Shown piece by piece: positions 1-8,431 of a stretch of 64,000 nucleotides of DNA. Position 1 is the stretch's first letter. Each line of letters starts with the position of its first letter. The notes below the pieces were generated by a model. It had not been told where the DNA came from, did no database searches, and worked only from the letters and a program-made list of their open reading frames with translations. Source of the DNA: Fermentibacter sp963718745 [NCBI: Candidatus Fermentibacterota bacterium] (GTDB taxonomy: Bacteria; Fermentibacterota; Fermentibacteria; Fermentibacterales); assembly GCA_963718745.1 (NCBI GenBank), contig OY970370.1, forward strand, positions 310,001-374,000. Direction: 5' to 3'. Position numbers and translations under genes: made by a program.

Positions 1-138
1 CCCGAGGAAGACGACGTCAGCCAGTTCCGGTGAATCGACCACCTCGCCACCGCACCGCGAGGCCTCCTCGGAGGCGAGCCATTCCGTCTCACAGGCGTTC
101 AGCCTGCAACCGACGTTGACATGTCCTACCCTCATCAT
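1..138 (-). CDS. MtaB/MiaB-family tRNA methylthiotransferase, N-terminal fragment
   Basis: This is the first 46 codons of a gene that runs off the left edge of the window. The peptide begins MMRVGHVNVGCRLNACETE, and the G-C-x-(L/V)-N-x-x-E-(T/S)-E pattern is the first cysteine motif of the N-terminal UPF0004 domain of radical-SAM methylthiotransferases. A hydrophobic DVVFLG stretch follows where these enzymes lead into their second cysteine motif. GCRLN with ETE fits the MtaB type (2-methylthio-t6A37) better than MiaB, and a separate MiaB is present at 59908-61287. The catalytic CxxxCxxC radical-SAM motif lies outside the window. The start is ATG at 138 or the adjacent ATG at 135; no clear Shine-Dalgarno is visible. 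It lies 63 bp after rpsA, beyond a hairpin. Confidence 0.7.
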   Translation of the reverse strand, partial: MMRVGHVNVGCRLNACETEWLASEEASRCGGEVVDSPELADVVFLG

Positions 139-162
139 GGAAAGAGCCGCGTCAGGGAGCCG

Positions 163-190
163 GGCGGGAGACGGCGTACCGCCTCCCGCC
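163..190 (-). terminator. GC-rich hairpin after rpsA
   Basis: Arms GGCGGGAGaCGG (163-174) and CCGcCTCCCGCC (179-190) enclose a CGTA loop, with a single mismatched pair. The hairpin starts 11 bp past the rpsA stop. No clean T-run follows on the minus strand, so it may be a weak terminator, a pause site or an RNA-stability element between rpsA and the MtaB-like gene. Confidence 0.45.
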
Positions 191-201
191 GCTCGCTGGC
201 T

Positions 202-2079
202 CTATTCCTTCTCTGCCTCGTCGTCAGCGGGTGCCGCCACGGCGGCAGGAGCCTCCGCGACGGGCTCTGACTCGACTGCGACTGGCTCTGACTCGACTGC
301 GACCGGCTCGGGCTCGATCAGAGGGCGTCCGCCCTCCTCGTCATAGATGGTCGCACGCGGCGGGAGCTGGATCGGCTCGGCGGGAGGCCTGCTCTCCAGC
401 TTCGTTCTGAACTCGCTGAGCTCCTCCATCGGTCTGCCGTTGAAGTAGCTCCTGACGCTCAGGACTATTCGCCTGCTGCTGGGGACGACTTCTATGACCC
501 TGAGGGGAAGGTCGTCACTTATCCTGAGAACCTTCTCCGGGTGCTCGAGGGTCTCCCAGCCAAGCTGGCTCAGAGGGACGAAACCCTCGATGGAGTCGCC
601 GAGGTCCACCACTACGCCGCGCTCGAGGAGCTGTACGACCGAACCGTGGACTTCAGTGCCCTCGGGCAGCTTCTGGTCCATGGTCTCCCAGGGGTTGTCC
701 GTCGTCTGCTTGAGGCCGAGGGAGATCCTGTGGTTCTCCCTGTCGATGCTCAGCACGACCACCTTCAGGTTGTCGCTCTTGGAGAGGACCTCCGACGGGT
801 GCGTCACCCTGCGGGTCCAGCTCATGTCACTGATGTGGACGAGACCGTCGATCCCGTCCTCGATCTGCACGAACGCCCCGAAGTTGGTGAGGTTGCGGAC
901 GGTTCCCTCGACCACCGAGCCGACCGGATACCGCTCCTCGATCGTGTCCCAGGGATTTTCCTGCGTCTGGCGCAGTCCGAGGGAGATCTTCCTCTCCTCT
1001 TCGTTCACGTTCAGGACCACGGCCTCGAGATCGTCACCGACGCTGAGGATCTTGGACGGATGCCGGACGTGCTTGGTCCAGGACATCTCGGACACATGGA
1101 TGAGACCCTCCACACCGGGTTCCAGCTCGATGAAAGCGCCGTAATCGGTTATGCTGGCAACTTTTCCGCTGACGATGGCACCCTTGGGATACCTCTCGGC
1201 GACACCCTCCCAGGGGAAGGGCTGCAGCTGCTTGAGGCCCAGCGATATGCGCTCGCGGTCACGGTCGAACTTGAGAACCTTGACCTCGATCTCGTCACCG
1301 ATGTTGACGAGCTGGCTCGGGTGCCTGACCCGTCCCCAGCTCATGTCGGTGATGTGGAGGAGACCGTCGATCCCGCCGAGGTCGACGAATGCGCCGAAGT
1401 CGGTGATGTTCTTCACTACGCCGGTGCGGACCTGATCCTCCTCGAGCTCGCGGATCAGCTTCTCCTTCAGCTCCGAACGGGCCTCCTCGAGGACCTGCCG
1501 CCTGCTGACGACTATGTTCCGGCGCCTCTTGTTGAGCTTGATCACGCGGAACTCGAGCTTCTGGTTGAGGAACTTCTCCAGGTTGGGAACCTGCCTGAGT
1601 GCGACCTGGGATCCGGGCAGGAACGCGTCCACGCCCATGATCCTCACGACGAGGCCGCCCTTGATCCTCTTCAGGACAGTGCCCTCCAGGATCGTGCTGT
1701 TGTCGTAGGCTGCCTTGATGTCGGACCAGACCCTGTGGAAGTGTGCCTTCTCCTTGGAGACGCTCACCCTGCCGTCCTGGTCTTCGAGGGTCTCGATGTA
1801 GACATCTACCTTCTGACCCGGGACTATCTCCTCGTCCTCGCGGAACTCGGACAGGGGGATCACGCCCTCGCTCTTGTAGCCGATGTCCACCACGACCTCG
1901 TTGCCGACTCTCTGCAGGATCGTGCCCGAGAGGATCGTACCGACCCTGACCTCGGTCGTGGTGATGGTTCCGTCATACGTTTCCTCGAGCTGCTTACGCT
2001 CGTCCGGAGAGTATTCGAAACCCTCGATCCTCTCGATCTCCTCCGGCGTCAATCCGACGCAGAACTCCCTGTCGCTCAA
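202..2079 (-). CDS. rpsA: 30S ribosomal protein S1
   Basis: Ribosomal protein S1, 625 aa, binds mRNA leaders and brings them to the 30S subunit. Six S1/OB-fold repeats are visible. The first two are divergent; repeats 3 to 5 carry the typical pattern TDFGAFVDL...[10 protein letters not shown], and the sixth ends near residue 550. The C-terminal tail is acidic and Ala/Pro-rich with EPVAVES repeats, encoded by a 21-bp tandem repeat. The start is TTG at 2079 with a strong GAGAGGAG Shine-Dalgarno; this TTG overlaps the plsC stop (TTGA). The order cmk-plsC-rpsA is common in bacteria. The N-terminus continues directly into the first S1 repeat, which argues against a longer form. Confidence 0.96.
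   Translation of the reverse strand: MSDREFCVGLTPEEIERIEGFEYSPDERKQLEETYDGTITTTEVRVGTILSGTILQRVGNEVVVDIGYKSEGVIPLSEFREDEEIVPGQKVDVYIETLEDQDGRVSVSKEKAHFHRVWSDIKAAYDNSTILEGTVLKRIKGGLVVRIMGVDAFLPGSQVALRQVPNLEKFLNQKLEFRVIKLNKRRRNIVVSRRQVLEEARSELKEKLIRELEEDQVRTGVVKNITDFGAFVDLGGIDGLLHITDMSWGRVRHPSQLVNIGDEIEVKVLKFDRDRERISLGLKQLQPFPWEGVAERYPKGAIVSGKVASITDYGAFIELEPGVEGLIHVSEMSWTKHVRHPSKILSVGDDLEAVVLNVNEEERKISLGLRQTQENPWDTIEERYPVGSVVEGTVRNLTNFGAFVQIEDGIDGLVHISDMSWTRRVTHPSEVLSKSDNLKVVVLSIDRENHRISLGLKQTTDNPWETMDQKLPEGTEVHGSVVQLLERGVVVDLGDSIEGFVPLSQLGWETLEHPEKVLRISDDLPLRVIEVVPSSRRIVLSVRSYFNGRPMEELSEFRTKLESRPPAEPIQLPPRATIYDEEGGRPLIEPEPVAVESEPVAVESEPVAEAPAAVAAPADDEAEKE
263..304. repeat. 21-bp tandem repeat in the rpsA tail
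   Basis: Two adjacent 21-bp units (263-283 and 284-304) differ only in the last base. A partial third copy follows. The repeat encodes EPVAVES units in the disordered acidic tail of S1 and stays in frame, so copy-number change would only alter tail length. Confidence 0.7.
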
Positions 2080-2714
2080 TTGATTCTCCTCTCGGCCCCT
2101 GTGAGGCCAGCTTCGGCACCCGTTTCTGCTATCCTGTCCATTATCAGTGCGGCTATCGCGGCAAAACCGCCGGAACTGCCGGCGGAGGCGGTTTCACGCG
2201 GCCATATCGGAAGGCCGAGGCTCACCGTGAAACGCGGATTCCTGAAGACTGCGGAAAGCGGCCGGTTCGTCCCGTGGATGAACGCCGGGAGGACCGGCAC
2301 GCCAGTACGCGAAACAATCATCCCTACGCCGGGCTTGGGCGGGAGGAGCCTGCCGTCGTTGCTCCTCGTCCCCTCCGGAAACATCAGGAGCGCACCGCCT
2401 GAAAGCAGGATCGACTCCGAGGTTCGCAGGGCGCCCCTGTCCAATCCCCTTCTGTTGATCGGGAATGCATTGAGCCGCAGGAAGAAGGATGCCGGGATCC
2501 TGCCGTGGAACAGCTCGCTCTTCGCCATGAAGTGCAGGGTGCGGGGGATGCTGCTCCCCAGGACGGGAGGGTCCATCTCCGAGATGTGGTTGCTCGCTAT
2601 GAGAAGCCCCCCGGTCGCGGGCACGCGTTCGGTGCCGGTGACCCGCAGGCCGAAGACCGCTCCGAAGACCATCCGTGCGTATCTCTGGAGCGAGTGGAGG
2701 AGCTCAGCGGCCAT
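2076..2714 (-). CDS. plsC: 1-acyl-sn-glycerol-3-phosphate acyltransferase
   Basis: This 212-aa membrane-associated acyltransferase makes phosphatidic acid from lysophosphatidic acid. The catalytic HX4D motif is NHISEMD, the phosphate-binding block is FPEGTRS, and a later proline-rich block (VPVLPAFIHG) matches the family. The ATG at 2714 is chosen because it gives the natural MAAELLHSL start. An in-frame start at 2849 would read 145 bases into cmk and produces a sequence unlike the family. The gene overlaps the end of cmk by 11 bp and the rpsA start by 4 bp, so the three are translationally linked. Confidence 0.9.
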   Translation of the reverse strand: MAAELLHSLQRYARMVFGAVFGLRVTGTERVPATGGLLIASNHISEMDPPVLGSSIPRTLHFMAKSELFHGRIPASFFLRLNAFPINRRGLDRGALRTSESILLSGGALLMFPEGTRSNDGRLLPPKPGVGMIVSRTGVPVLPAFIHGTNRPLSAVFRNPRFTVSLGLPIWPRETASAGSSGGFAAIAALIMDRIAETGAEAGLTGAERRIN

Positions 2715-3387
2715 CGGTGCGCCCCGCCCTGGCTGATGCGTAGAGAGAGACCACGTGCTCCACCTGCTCGGAAACGGACATGAGGCTCGTATCCATGATG
2801 ATCGCATCCGGCGCAGGACGGAGAGGGCTGTCCAGCCTCTCCCTGTCACGTCTGTCCCTCCGGATCAGAGATTCCAGGACGGAGGCGAAGACGGAGGGCA
2901 TCTCGCCGGGTTGCTTCCCGGGTACCTCCCTCATCCGCCTGACCCCGCGCACGGCTATGTCCGCGATCACATAGATCTTGAGGACGGCGTCCGGAAAGAC
3001 CACGGTCCCCATGTCGCGCCCCTCGGCGACGAGGTCCCGGCCGGCGGCGAACTCGCGCTGCTTCCCGACCATCACCCTGCGCACGGGGGCAAGGGCCGAG
3101 AGACGGCTTGCGGAATCCCCGATTTCGGGAGTGCGAATCATTGCCGAGACATCCTCTTCATCGAGGAATGCACCGCTCGAATCCGCGGAGAAGGAATGCT
3201 TCGCGAGGAGGCCGGCAATCGGCATGCCGTCGTCTGGAGGTGTGAGATTGCGCATGGCGACGAGCGCCGCCATCCGGTACATGGCGCCCGTGTCCAGGTA
3301 TTCGAAACCGAGCACTGCTGCGGCGAGGCGAGCGGTTGTGCTCTTACCCGAGCCCGCGGGCCCATCGATGGCTATCAGTTCAGCCAG
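2704..3387 (-). CDS. cmk: Cytidylate kinase with no ATG/GTG/TTG start before the P-loop
   Basis: Cytidylate kinase phosphorylates CMP and dCMP. The P-loop IAIDGPAGSGKST is encoded at 3375-3337, followed by LDTGAMYR, EGRDMGTVVF and the RRDRRDRER lid, all family hallmarks. The oddity is the start. In this frame a TGA lies at 3396-3394, and between it and the P-loop the only start-like codons are CTG at 3387 and 3378. The first ATG/GTG/TTG in frame is the GTG at 3315, which would delete the P-loop. I list the CTG at 3387 (227 aa). Alternatively, TTG at 3391 plus a one-base difference would give MSGELIAIDGPAGSGKS, so a sequencing error or frameshift is possible. The gene lies between rluB and plsC, as in many genomes. 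Confidence 0.85.
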   Translation of the reverse strand: MAELIAIDGPAGSGKSTTARLAAAVLGFEYLDTGAMYRMAALVAMRNLTPPDDGMPIAGLLAKHSFSADSSGAFLDEEDVSAMIRTPEIGDSASRLSALAPVRRVMVGKQREFAAGRDLVAEGRDMGTVVFPDAVLKIYVIADIAVRGVRRMREVPGKQPGEMPSVFASVLESLIRRDRRDRERLDSPLRPAPDAIIMDTSLMSVSEQVEHVVSLYASARAGRTDGR

Positions 3388-3449
3388 ACAAGGTCACGTC
3401 CCCTTCTTCTATACATAGGCACGGATTATCGGCCGGAGCGGCTCCCCCG

Positions 3450-4217
3450 TCAAGAAGACCGCCTCGGAGGCTCCAGTCCCACGAGCGCGTAGAGCATCTG
3501 GACCTCCTTTCGCGAAAGGTTCCTGTGCTCCCCCCTCGGGAGGTCCCCGATCACCACCGGACCGAACCTGACCCTCTCGAGGGTTGCGAGCTGGAGGCCG
3601 GCGGCCGCGGCCATCCGCCTCACCTCGTGGTATCTCCCGCTCGTGAGGACGACGGAGAGGCGCCGTGCACCGGAAGCGTTCACCGCGACAGGCCTACAAA
3701 TGGGTCCGGGGCCTATCGATACGCCTTTCTTCAGTGTCTGGAGGACACCGGTGGGTATGTCACCCGACAGCGTGAGAAAGTACTCCCGCTCGATCCCCCA
3801 TCTGGGATGCGTCAGGCGGTTGGTCAGATCGCCGTCGTTGGTGAGGATCAGCAGGCCTCCGGTGTTGATGTCCAGCCTGCCGACAGGAACGCACCCGGGT
3901 GAAAGCTTATCCAGCAGAGCCTTGAGCCTTCCACTCCGGTCCGCCATGCTGGTCTCGACGCCGATCGGCTTGTTCCAGGCATAGGCAGCCTGTTCCGGAA
4001 GGGTTATCCTCCTCCCGGAATACTCGACCCTGTCACCGGGCATCACCTGGACACCCATGGACTCCGGACGCTTCCCGTTGATGGTCACGAGCCCCTGCTT
4101 TATCAGGTCGTCGCAGGCTCTGCGCGAACCCACCCCCGCTCTCGCGAGGAACCGGTTCAGCCGGGTTCCGGTCCCCGCTTCCGCAGGGGAATCATTGTCA
4201 TGTCGTGAAGAGGTCAT
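3450..4217 (-). CDS. rluB: 23S rRNA pseudouridine synthase, RluB/RsuA family
   Basis: A 255-aa RsuA/RluB-type pseudouridine synthase. Residues 20-65 form an S4 RNA-binding domain (LNRFLARAGVGSRRACDDLI). The catalytic block GRLDINTGGLLILTNDG carries the active-site Asp, and the C-terminal block YHEVRRM is typical. It sits directly after scpB, the classic position of RluB (23S U2605 in E. coli numbering), which favours RluB over RsuA. The ATG at 4217 overlaps scpB by 20 bp; a GTG two codons upstream at 4223 is the alternative start. Confidence 0.9.
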   Translation of the reverse strand: MTSSRHDNDSPAEAGTGTRLNRFLARAGVGSRRACDDLIKQGLVTINGKRPESMGVQVMPGDRVEYSGRRITLPEQAAYAWNKPIGVETSMADRSGRLKALLDKLSPGCVPVGRLDINTGGLLILTNDGDLTNRLTHPRWGIEREYFLTLSGDIPTGVLQTLKKGVSIGPGPICRPVAVNASGARRLSVVLTSGRYHEVRRMAAAAGLQLATLERVRFGPVVIGDLPRGEHRNLSRKEVQMLYALVGLEPPRRSS

Positions 4218-4761
4218 TTTCACCTGGAATGCTTTCAGAGCCGATGAGCTCCTCTATCTCCCTCTTCCGGGGGAGGTGGTCCAGATCGTTGAGGCCGAAG
4301 TAGCTCAGGAATCCGTCCGTCGTCGAGTAGGTCAGGGGCCTGCCCGGAGTCTCCTGCCTCCCGCAGATTCGCACCAGTCCCCTTTCCAGAAGGGATTTGA
4401 CAGCGCTGTCGCAGTTCACGCCCCTTATCGCCTCGATCGCCGCCCTCGTGCAGGGCTGGTTGTATGCTATGACCGCCAGGGTCTCCACCGCTGCACGGCT
4501 GAGCTTTCCCGGCCTCCTGTCCTCGTACAGCTGTGAGACGGTCTCCCCCAGCGAGGGATCGGTGACCATCCTCCAGGATCCCCCGGTCTCGAGGAGGATC
4601 ATCGCGTGTCCGTGCTCCTCGAGGGACGAGTGGACCCGCTCGAGGGCCTGCTGGATGGTCTCGGGACCCGAACCCGTCATCTCACAGAGGTCCTCGAGGG
4701 ACAGAGCCCTGTCGGCGGCGAAGAGAAGACCCTCCACGGTCCTGGCCATCCGGTCGAGCAT
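4198..4761 (-). CDS. scpB: Segregation and condensation protein B
   Basis: ScpB (187 aa) forms the SMC-ScpA-ScpB condensin complex that organises and segregates the chromosome. It has tandem winged-helix domains, and family blocks such as LSRAAVETLAVIAYNQPCTRAAIEAIRGVN and the later ERGLVRICG and LTYSTTDGFLSYFGL are present. The ATG at 4761 shares one base with the scpA stop (TGATG). A longer upstream frame exists but lies entirely inside scpA and is not protein-like. No smc gene is in this window. Confidence 0.95.
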   Translation of the reverse strand: MLDRMARTVEGLLFAADRALSLEDLCEMTGSGPETIQQALERVHSSLEEHGHAMILLETGGSWRMVTDPSLGETVSQLYEDRRPGKLSRAAVETLAVIAYNQPCTRAAIEAIRGVNCDSAVKSLLERGLVRICGRQETPGRPLTYSTTDGFLSYFGLNDLDHLPRKREIEELIGSESIPGENDLFTT

Positions 4762-5483
4762 CAGACCCACTCCTCCGCTCTCGCGAGCATCAGCTCGCCG
4801 AACGGGAGCGGCTGCGAGAATGTGACGAGCCCCTGCCGTGAGAGCTCGAGGAGGGTGACGAAGAAGGCCACTACCATCCTCCTGTCGACTGATGCTCCGA
4901 GGAGCTCCCTGAGACTGGTCCGCCTGCCGTGCCGCAGCCTGCCCGAGATCATCTCCACGCATTCGGCGATCGTGAGCTCCGGTCTCCTGAATCTGTGGAC
5001 CGGCTCGGGCTTCTCGACCGACAGGGAGTCCAGTGCCTGCAGCAGGTCGAGGATGCTCACATCGCCGGGGACTGCGGCCGGAGGTGCATCGGCCGACCAT
5101 CTCTGCCTCTCGCCTGAGGACGGGAAGGCATTTCGCCAGATGTCCTCGTTCGCCCTGAGCTCCGTGGCCACCTCCCGGAATGCCCTGTAGAGGATCAGCT
5201 GCCTCATGAGCGCCCTGCCCGGATCCTCCTCGGGCGCGGATGCCCTCGACGGGAGCAGCGCCCTGCTCTTTATGCTTGTCAGGGTCGCCGCCATCACGAG
5301 GTACTCGCTCGCTATGTCGAGATCGAGCTCCTCCGCCTCCCTTATGTAGGACAGATACTGCTCCGCCACGCGGGCGACCGCGACTTCCCGTATGTCCAGC
5401 TCATCCCGTTTGATCAGGTAGAGCAGCAGGTCCAGAGGACCTTCGAACTGATCCAGGCTGATCCTGCATGCGTCAGATGACAT
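4761..5483 (-). CDS. scpA: Segregation and condensation protein A
   Basis: ScpA (240 aa) is the kleisin subunit of bacterial condensin. The N-terminus QFEGPLDLLLYLIKRDELDI is the family signature that binds the SMC neck. The C-terminal winged helix (VVAFFVTLLELSRQGLVTFSQ) binds the SMC head. It overlaps the end of era by 11 bp and is followed at once by scpB. Confidence 0.95.
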   Translation of the reverse strand: MSSDACRISLDQFEGPLDLLLYLIKRDELDIREVAVARVAEQYLSYIREAEELDLDIASEYLVMAATLTSIKSRALLPSRASAPEEDPGRALMRQLILYRAFREVATELRANEDIWRNAFPSSGERQRWSADAPPAAVPGDVSILDLLQALDSLSVEKPEPVHRFRRPELTIAECVEMISGRLRHGRRTSLRELLGASVDRRMVVAFFVTLLELSRQGLVTFSQPLPFGELMLARAEEWV

Positions 5484-6351
5484 AGCCGAATTCGAGGAGG
5501 TCGTGGGGGTTGTCCGGCCAGGATTCCCTCACCTTGACCCAGAGATCCGGCTGGACGGTCTTCCCGAGCAGCGCTCCGGCACCCCGGGCGGCGCACTCCA
5601 TGATCTTCTGAAGGGTCTGCCCCCTGCGTCCTATGACTATCCCCTTGAAGGAGTGCCGCGAAACCAGCAGGTTCGCCCTGACGTAGGTCTTGGAGTCGCG
5701 CAGGGAGTACTCCTCGATCTGGACGGCGGTCGTCGTAGCGATCTCCTCGGGCAGAACGTGGAAGAGCTCCGTCCTTATGACCTCGGAGACAAGGAAACGC
5801 TCCGAGTGGAGGGTCGTGCAGGAGTCCGGGAAGAGCTTCCTCCTGGCCGGGAGCCGCCTTGTTATCGAGGTGAGAACCTGGTCCGTCCCCGTCCCCCTGG
5901 GCGGGCAGAGGGCAACGGCATCCGAAAACCCATGATGCAGACAGGCCTGGTTCAGAAGCGCCTTCCAGAGGTGCTGCCTGAAGAAGTCGACGTGGGTAAC
6001 GCACAGGATGACGGGACGGTCCGAGAACCTCGACAACAGCTCCGCAACCTCTCGCGATTCGAGCTCCTCGTCTATTCTGACGGCGTCTATGAGCAGACAC
6101 GCCAGGTCCATCCAGTCCAGTATGTCCAGACCCAGTGCGGAGTGGAGGGGCGGGGTATCGATGATGCAGACCTGCCCGTGGGCGCCGTGGCACACACCGG
6201 AGAGCGGCAGCCGGGTCGTGCCCTGCTGCGGGGTGACAGGAGATATCGCCCTGCCCACAAGAGAATTGAAAAGCGACGACTTCCCCGTGTTCGCAGATCC
6301 CGCGATCACGGCGTAGCCTGTCTGTATCCTTCCCGACATGTCTCCGGTCAC
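5473..6351 (-). CDS. era: Era-like GTPase with degenerate G4 and G5 motifs
   Basis: An Era-type protein (292 aa) with a GTPase domain and a C-terminal KH RNA-binding domain. In other bacteria Era helps assemble the 30S subunit at the 16S 3' end. The P-loop GSANTGKS (18-25) is intact. G3 reads DTPP (65-68) instead of DTPG. G4, normally NKxD, reads THVD (119-122). G5, normally SAxxG, reads CPPRG (149-153). The KH domain keeps GIVIGRRGQTLQKI, and the tail LWVKVRESW matches Era. Guanine specificity may therefore be weakened while RNA binding is kept. The GTG/ATG region at 6351 overlaps the stop of the PQQ gene by 4 bp; Met5 at 6339 is an alternative start. Its place before scpA is unusual. Confidence 0.85.
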   Translation of the reverse strand: MTGDMSGRIQTGYAVIAGSANTGKSSLFNSLVGRAISPVTPQQGTTRLPLSGVCHGAHGQVCIIDTPPLHSALGLDILDWMDLACLLIDAVRIDEELESREVAELLSRFSDRPVILCVTHVDFFRQHLWKALLNQACLHHGFSDAVALCPPRGTGTDQVLTSITRRLPARRKLFPDSCTTLHSERFLVSEVIRTELFHVLPEEIATTTAVQIEEYSLRDSKTYVRANLLVSRHSFKGIVIGRRGQTLQKIMECAARGAGALLGKTVQPDLWVKVRESWPDNPHDLLEFGYVI

Positions 6352-7619
6352 TGCTGGTCCGCCACTTCCCCCCGGAGGGTCCCCCTGAAGGCGAAAAAGT
6401 CCCCGGACGCGGTCCCGAAGTAGACGACGCCGTTGGCGACGAGAGGAGCCGTACCGGCATATCCGCCCATCTCCACGCTTGCGAGGATGTCACCGGAGAA
6501 CGGGTCGAGAACGTGCAGCAGCTTGTCATCCGAGCAGACATAAAGAGCCGAGTCACCGACCGCCGGCGGAACCTGCACCCAGTTTCCCAGCGCGGTCTCC
6601 CACAGCAGCCGACCGTCGCCTTCGGACAGGCAGACCACCCGGCTGTCGCACGTTCCGGCGAAAACCCGCCCGCCCGAGAGGACCGGCCTGGAGATCACCG
6701 TTCGACTGGCCTGTTCTACGAGGTCGGTCTCCCATTCGACGGTTCCCGTGGTGAGGTCCAGCCTGCGGATCACGCCGTCGGCGAAACCGACGAAGACCGA
6801 TGCGCCCGAGATCGAGGGAGCCGAGGCCTGCGCAGGGAAGTCGCGCCTCCAGACCTCGGTGCCGCCCGCGCCGTAGGCGCAGACGACTCCGTCCTCGGTT
6901 GTGAAGACGGCCAGAGTGTCGGCCAGAGCAGGACCAAGTACGACCCCTCCAGGCGAGGAGTGCCAGAGGACATCACCCGTCGCTGTCGAGAGCGCGGCTA
7001 TCGAGCCGTCCGAGTTCCCGGTGACCAGGATCGTATCGCAGAGGATCCCCGCGGAGGCGAAGATGTGGTACCCGAGGCCGGCCTTCCAGAGCAGGTTCCC
7101 GGAAGCCCTCTCGAGGGCGTAGACGTAGCCGTCCTGGCCGCAGAAGAATACGGAACCGGGACTCAGTGCAGGCTCCCCGTTGAGGCCGCACGAGGTGGTG
7201 TACGACCACACCCGGGATCCGTCCGTCGCATCGACTGCCCTGAACACTCCGTCGTTGCCTCCGAAGAAGATCGTATCGCCGCAGAGCGCAGGGGCTGCGA
7301 AGAACTCCATCCCGGTGTGGATCCTCCAGAGCGTATCCATGGGTGCGCAGATGTCGGGACCCCATACTCCGGACCCCGACGGATCGTTGCGCGGCTGCCC
7401 CCAGACTACGGGTACCGAGTCGCGCACCGAGTCGGGTAACGCAGGGACGGTCACGGAGCCGGGGACGGACTCATCATCTCCCGAACCGCCCGCGCTCCCG
7501 CCCTGTCCCCTGATCACGAGAAGGAGCAGCGCCGCTATGCCGAATGCGGCGAGAGCGGCAAGGAAGGGTGCGTAACGGGAGGAGATGATCCTCCCGGCTG
7601 CAGTCACGGCCCTCGTCAT
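6348..7619 (-). CDS. PQQ-like beta-propeller protein, membrane anchored
   Basis: A 423-aa protein with one N-terminal hydrophobic segment (about residues 18-36), a Gly/Ser/Asp-rich linker and then repeated PQQ-like propeller blades, each with a pattern like VYALERASGNLLWKAG or VCAYGAGGTEVWRRD. The anchor suggests it faces the periplasm. Such propellers include BamB and various sensors. Here there is no BamB lipobox and no quinoprotein dehydrogenase catalytic domain, so function is unknown. A good Shine-Dalgarno (GGGAGGGGG) precedes the ATG at 7619. It sits between the L,D-transpeptidase and era. Confidence 0.8.
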   Translation of the reverse strand: MTRAVTAAGRIISSRYAPFLAALAAFGIAALLLLVIRGQGGSAGGSGDDESVPGSVTVPALPDSVRDSVPVVWGQPRNDPSGSGVWGPDICAPMDTLWRIHTGMEFFAAPALCGDTIFFGGNDGVFRAVDATDGSRVWSYTTSCGLNGEPALSPGSVFFCGQDGYVYALERASGNLLWKAGLGYHIFASAGILCDTILVTGNSDGSIAALSTATGDVLWHSSPGGVVLGPALADTLAVFTTEDGVVCAYGAGGTEVWRRDFPAQASAPSISGASVFVGFADGVIRRLDLTTGTVEWETDLVEQASRTVISRPVLSGGRVFAGTCDSRVVCLSEGDGRLLWETALGNWVQVPPAVGDSALYVCSDDKLLHVLDPFSGDILASVEMGGYAGTAPLVANGVVYFGTASGDFFAFRGTLRGEVADQQ

Positions 7620-7635
7620 GGTCGCCCCCTCCCGG

Positions 7636-8415
7636 TCAGTAGATCAGAACCGGCGCGCCGACCGGAAGCGTTCTGTAGAGGGCTTCCAGATCCGCGCTCC
7701 CGAGCCTCACACAACCGTGGCTGACGTTGTTTCCCCGCCCCGTGCCGTAGTGGAGGAGCACTCCCCCCCCGAGATCGATCTTGTATGAACCGAGCACTCC
7801 CGGGACCTGTCGGACGTAGAGTCTCTCCCCGGCATCCAGGGAGTCGTTGTAGAAGGCTATCTGGTCCTGGTAGCTCAGATCCTGCGGTATCACGACCACG
7901 CGGCCCTGGTCTGGAGGCCTCATGTTCTGCTCGAGCCAGAACCAGTCGGGTCTGAACCAGTAGGGGTTCGTGCCGTTGCCCAGGACATGCCGGAGCCCCC
8001 TGGGAGTGCTGAAGTCCCACGAATCTCCGATGCCGTTCGAAGTCCATCCCTTCCCGGTCCCGCAGTATCCGGACCTCACCAGGAGGTCGCCCCTCCTGAG
8101 GTGGAACCTGTTCTGACGGGTGTCGATCAGCAGGTAGTAGTCCTGGTACTCCGAAGCGAGGCTGTCGGCGTCGATGCGGAGCTCGAGCGAGAGGGCGAGG
8201 TCCCTGTAGTACTCCATGGAATCCCTGCAGACCCCGAGGGAGGCGTTGGCCGCGAGTATGGTATCCATCCGGGCGATGGCGCTCCGAGCCTCCTGGAATA
8301 CGAGTGACGAGCGGTCCCTCTCGCTCCGGAGCGTCATCGACATCACCAGAAGGGCGGCCAGGGAGGCCGCGAGGCATGATCCGAGCACTGTCACCGGGGC
8401 GCTGCCAGATTTCAA
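7636..8415 (-). CDS. L,D-transpeptidase (YkuD domain)
   Basis: A 259-aa periplasmic L,D-transpeptidase that would form 3-3 crosslinks in peptidoglycan or attach proteins to it. An N-terminal membrane/signal segment (residues about 8-26) is followed by a helical stretch. The YkuD domain begins near residue 90 (YYLLIDTRQNRFHLRRG). The catalytic motif is VSHGCVRL near the C-terminus, with the upstream His region LHYGTG. The start is TTG at 8415, six bases after a GGAGG Shine-Dalgarno. The neighbouring M15/DUF882 gene suggests a joint cell-wall role. Confidence 0.88.
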   Translation of the reverse strand: MKSGSAPVTVLGSCLAASLAALLVMSMTLRSERDRSSLVFQEARSAIARMDTILAANASLGVCRDSMEYYRDLALSLELRIDADSLASEYQDYYLLIDTRQNRFHLRRGDLLVRSGYCGTGKGWTSNGIGDSWDFSTPRGLRHVLGNGTNPYWFRPDWFWLEQNMRPPDQGRVVVIPQDLSYQDQIAFYNDSLDAGERLYVRQVPGVLGSYKIDLGGGVLLHYGTGRGNNVSHGCVRLGSADLEALYRTLPVGAPVLIY

Positions 8416-8431
8416 GGGTTTCCTCCGAAGG

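Noticed and set aside
541-2736. A very long plus-strand open frame (731 codons) opposite rpsA and plsC
   Set aside because: It is antisense to two clear genes, has no start signal and shows no family likeness. High GC content makes such mirror frames common.
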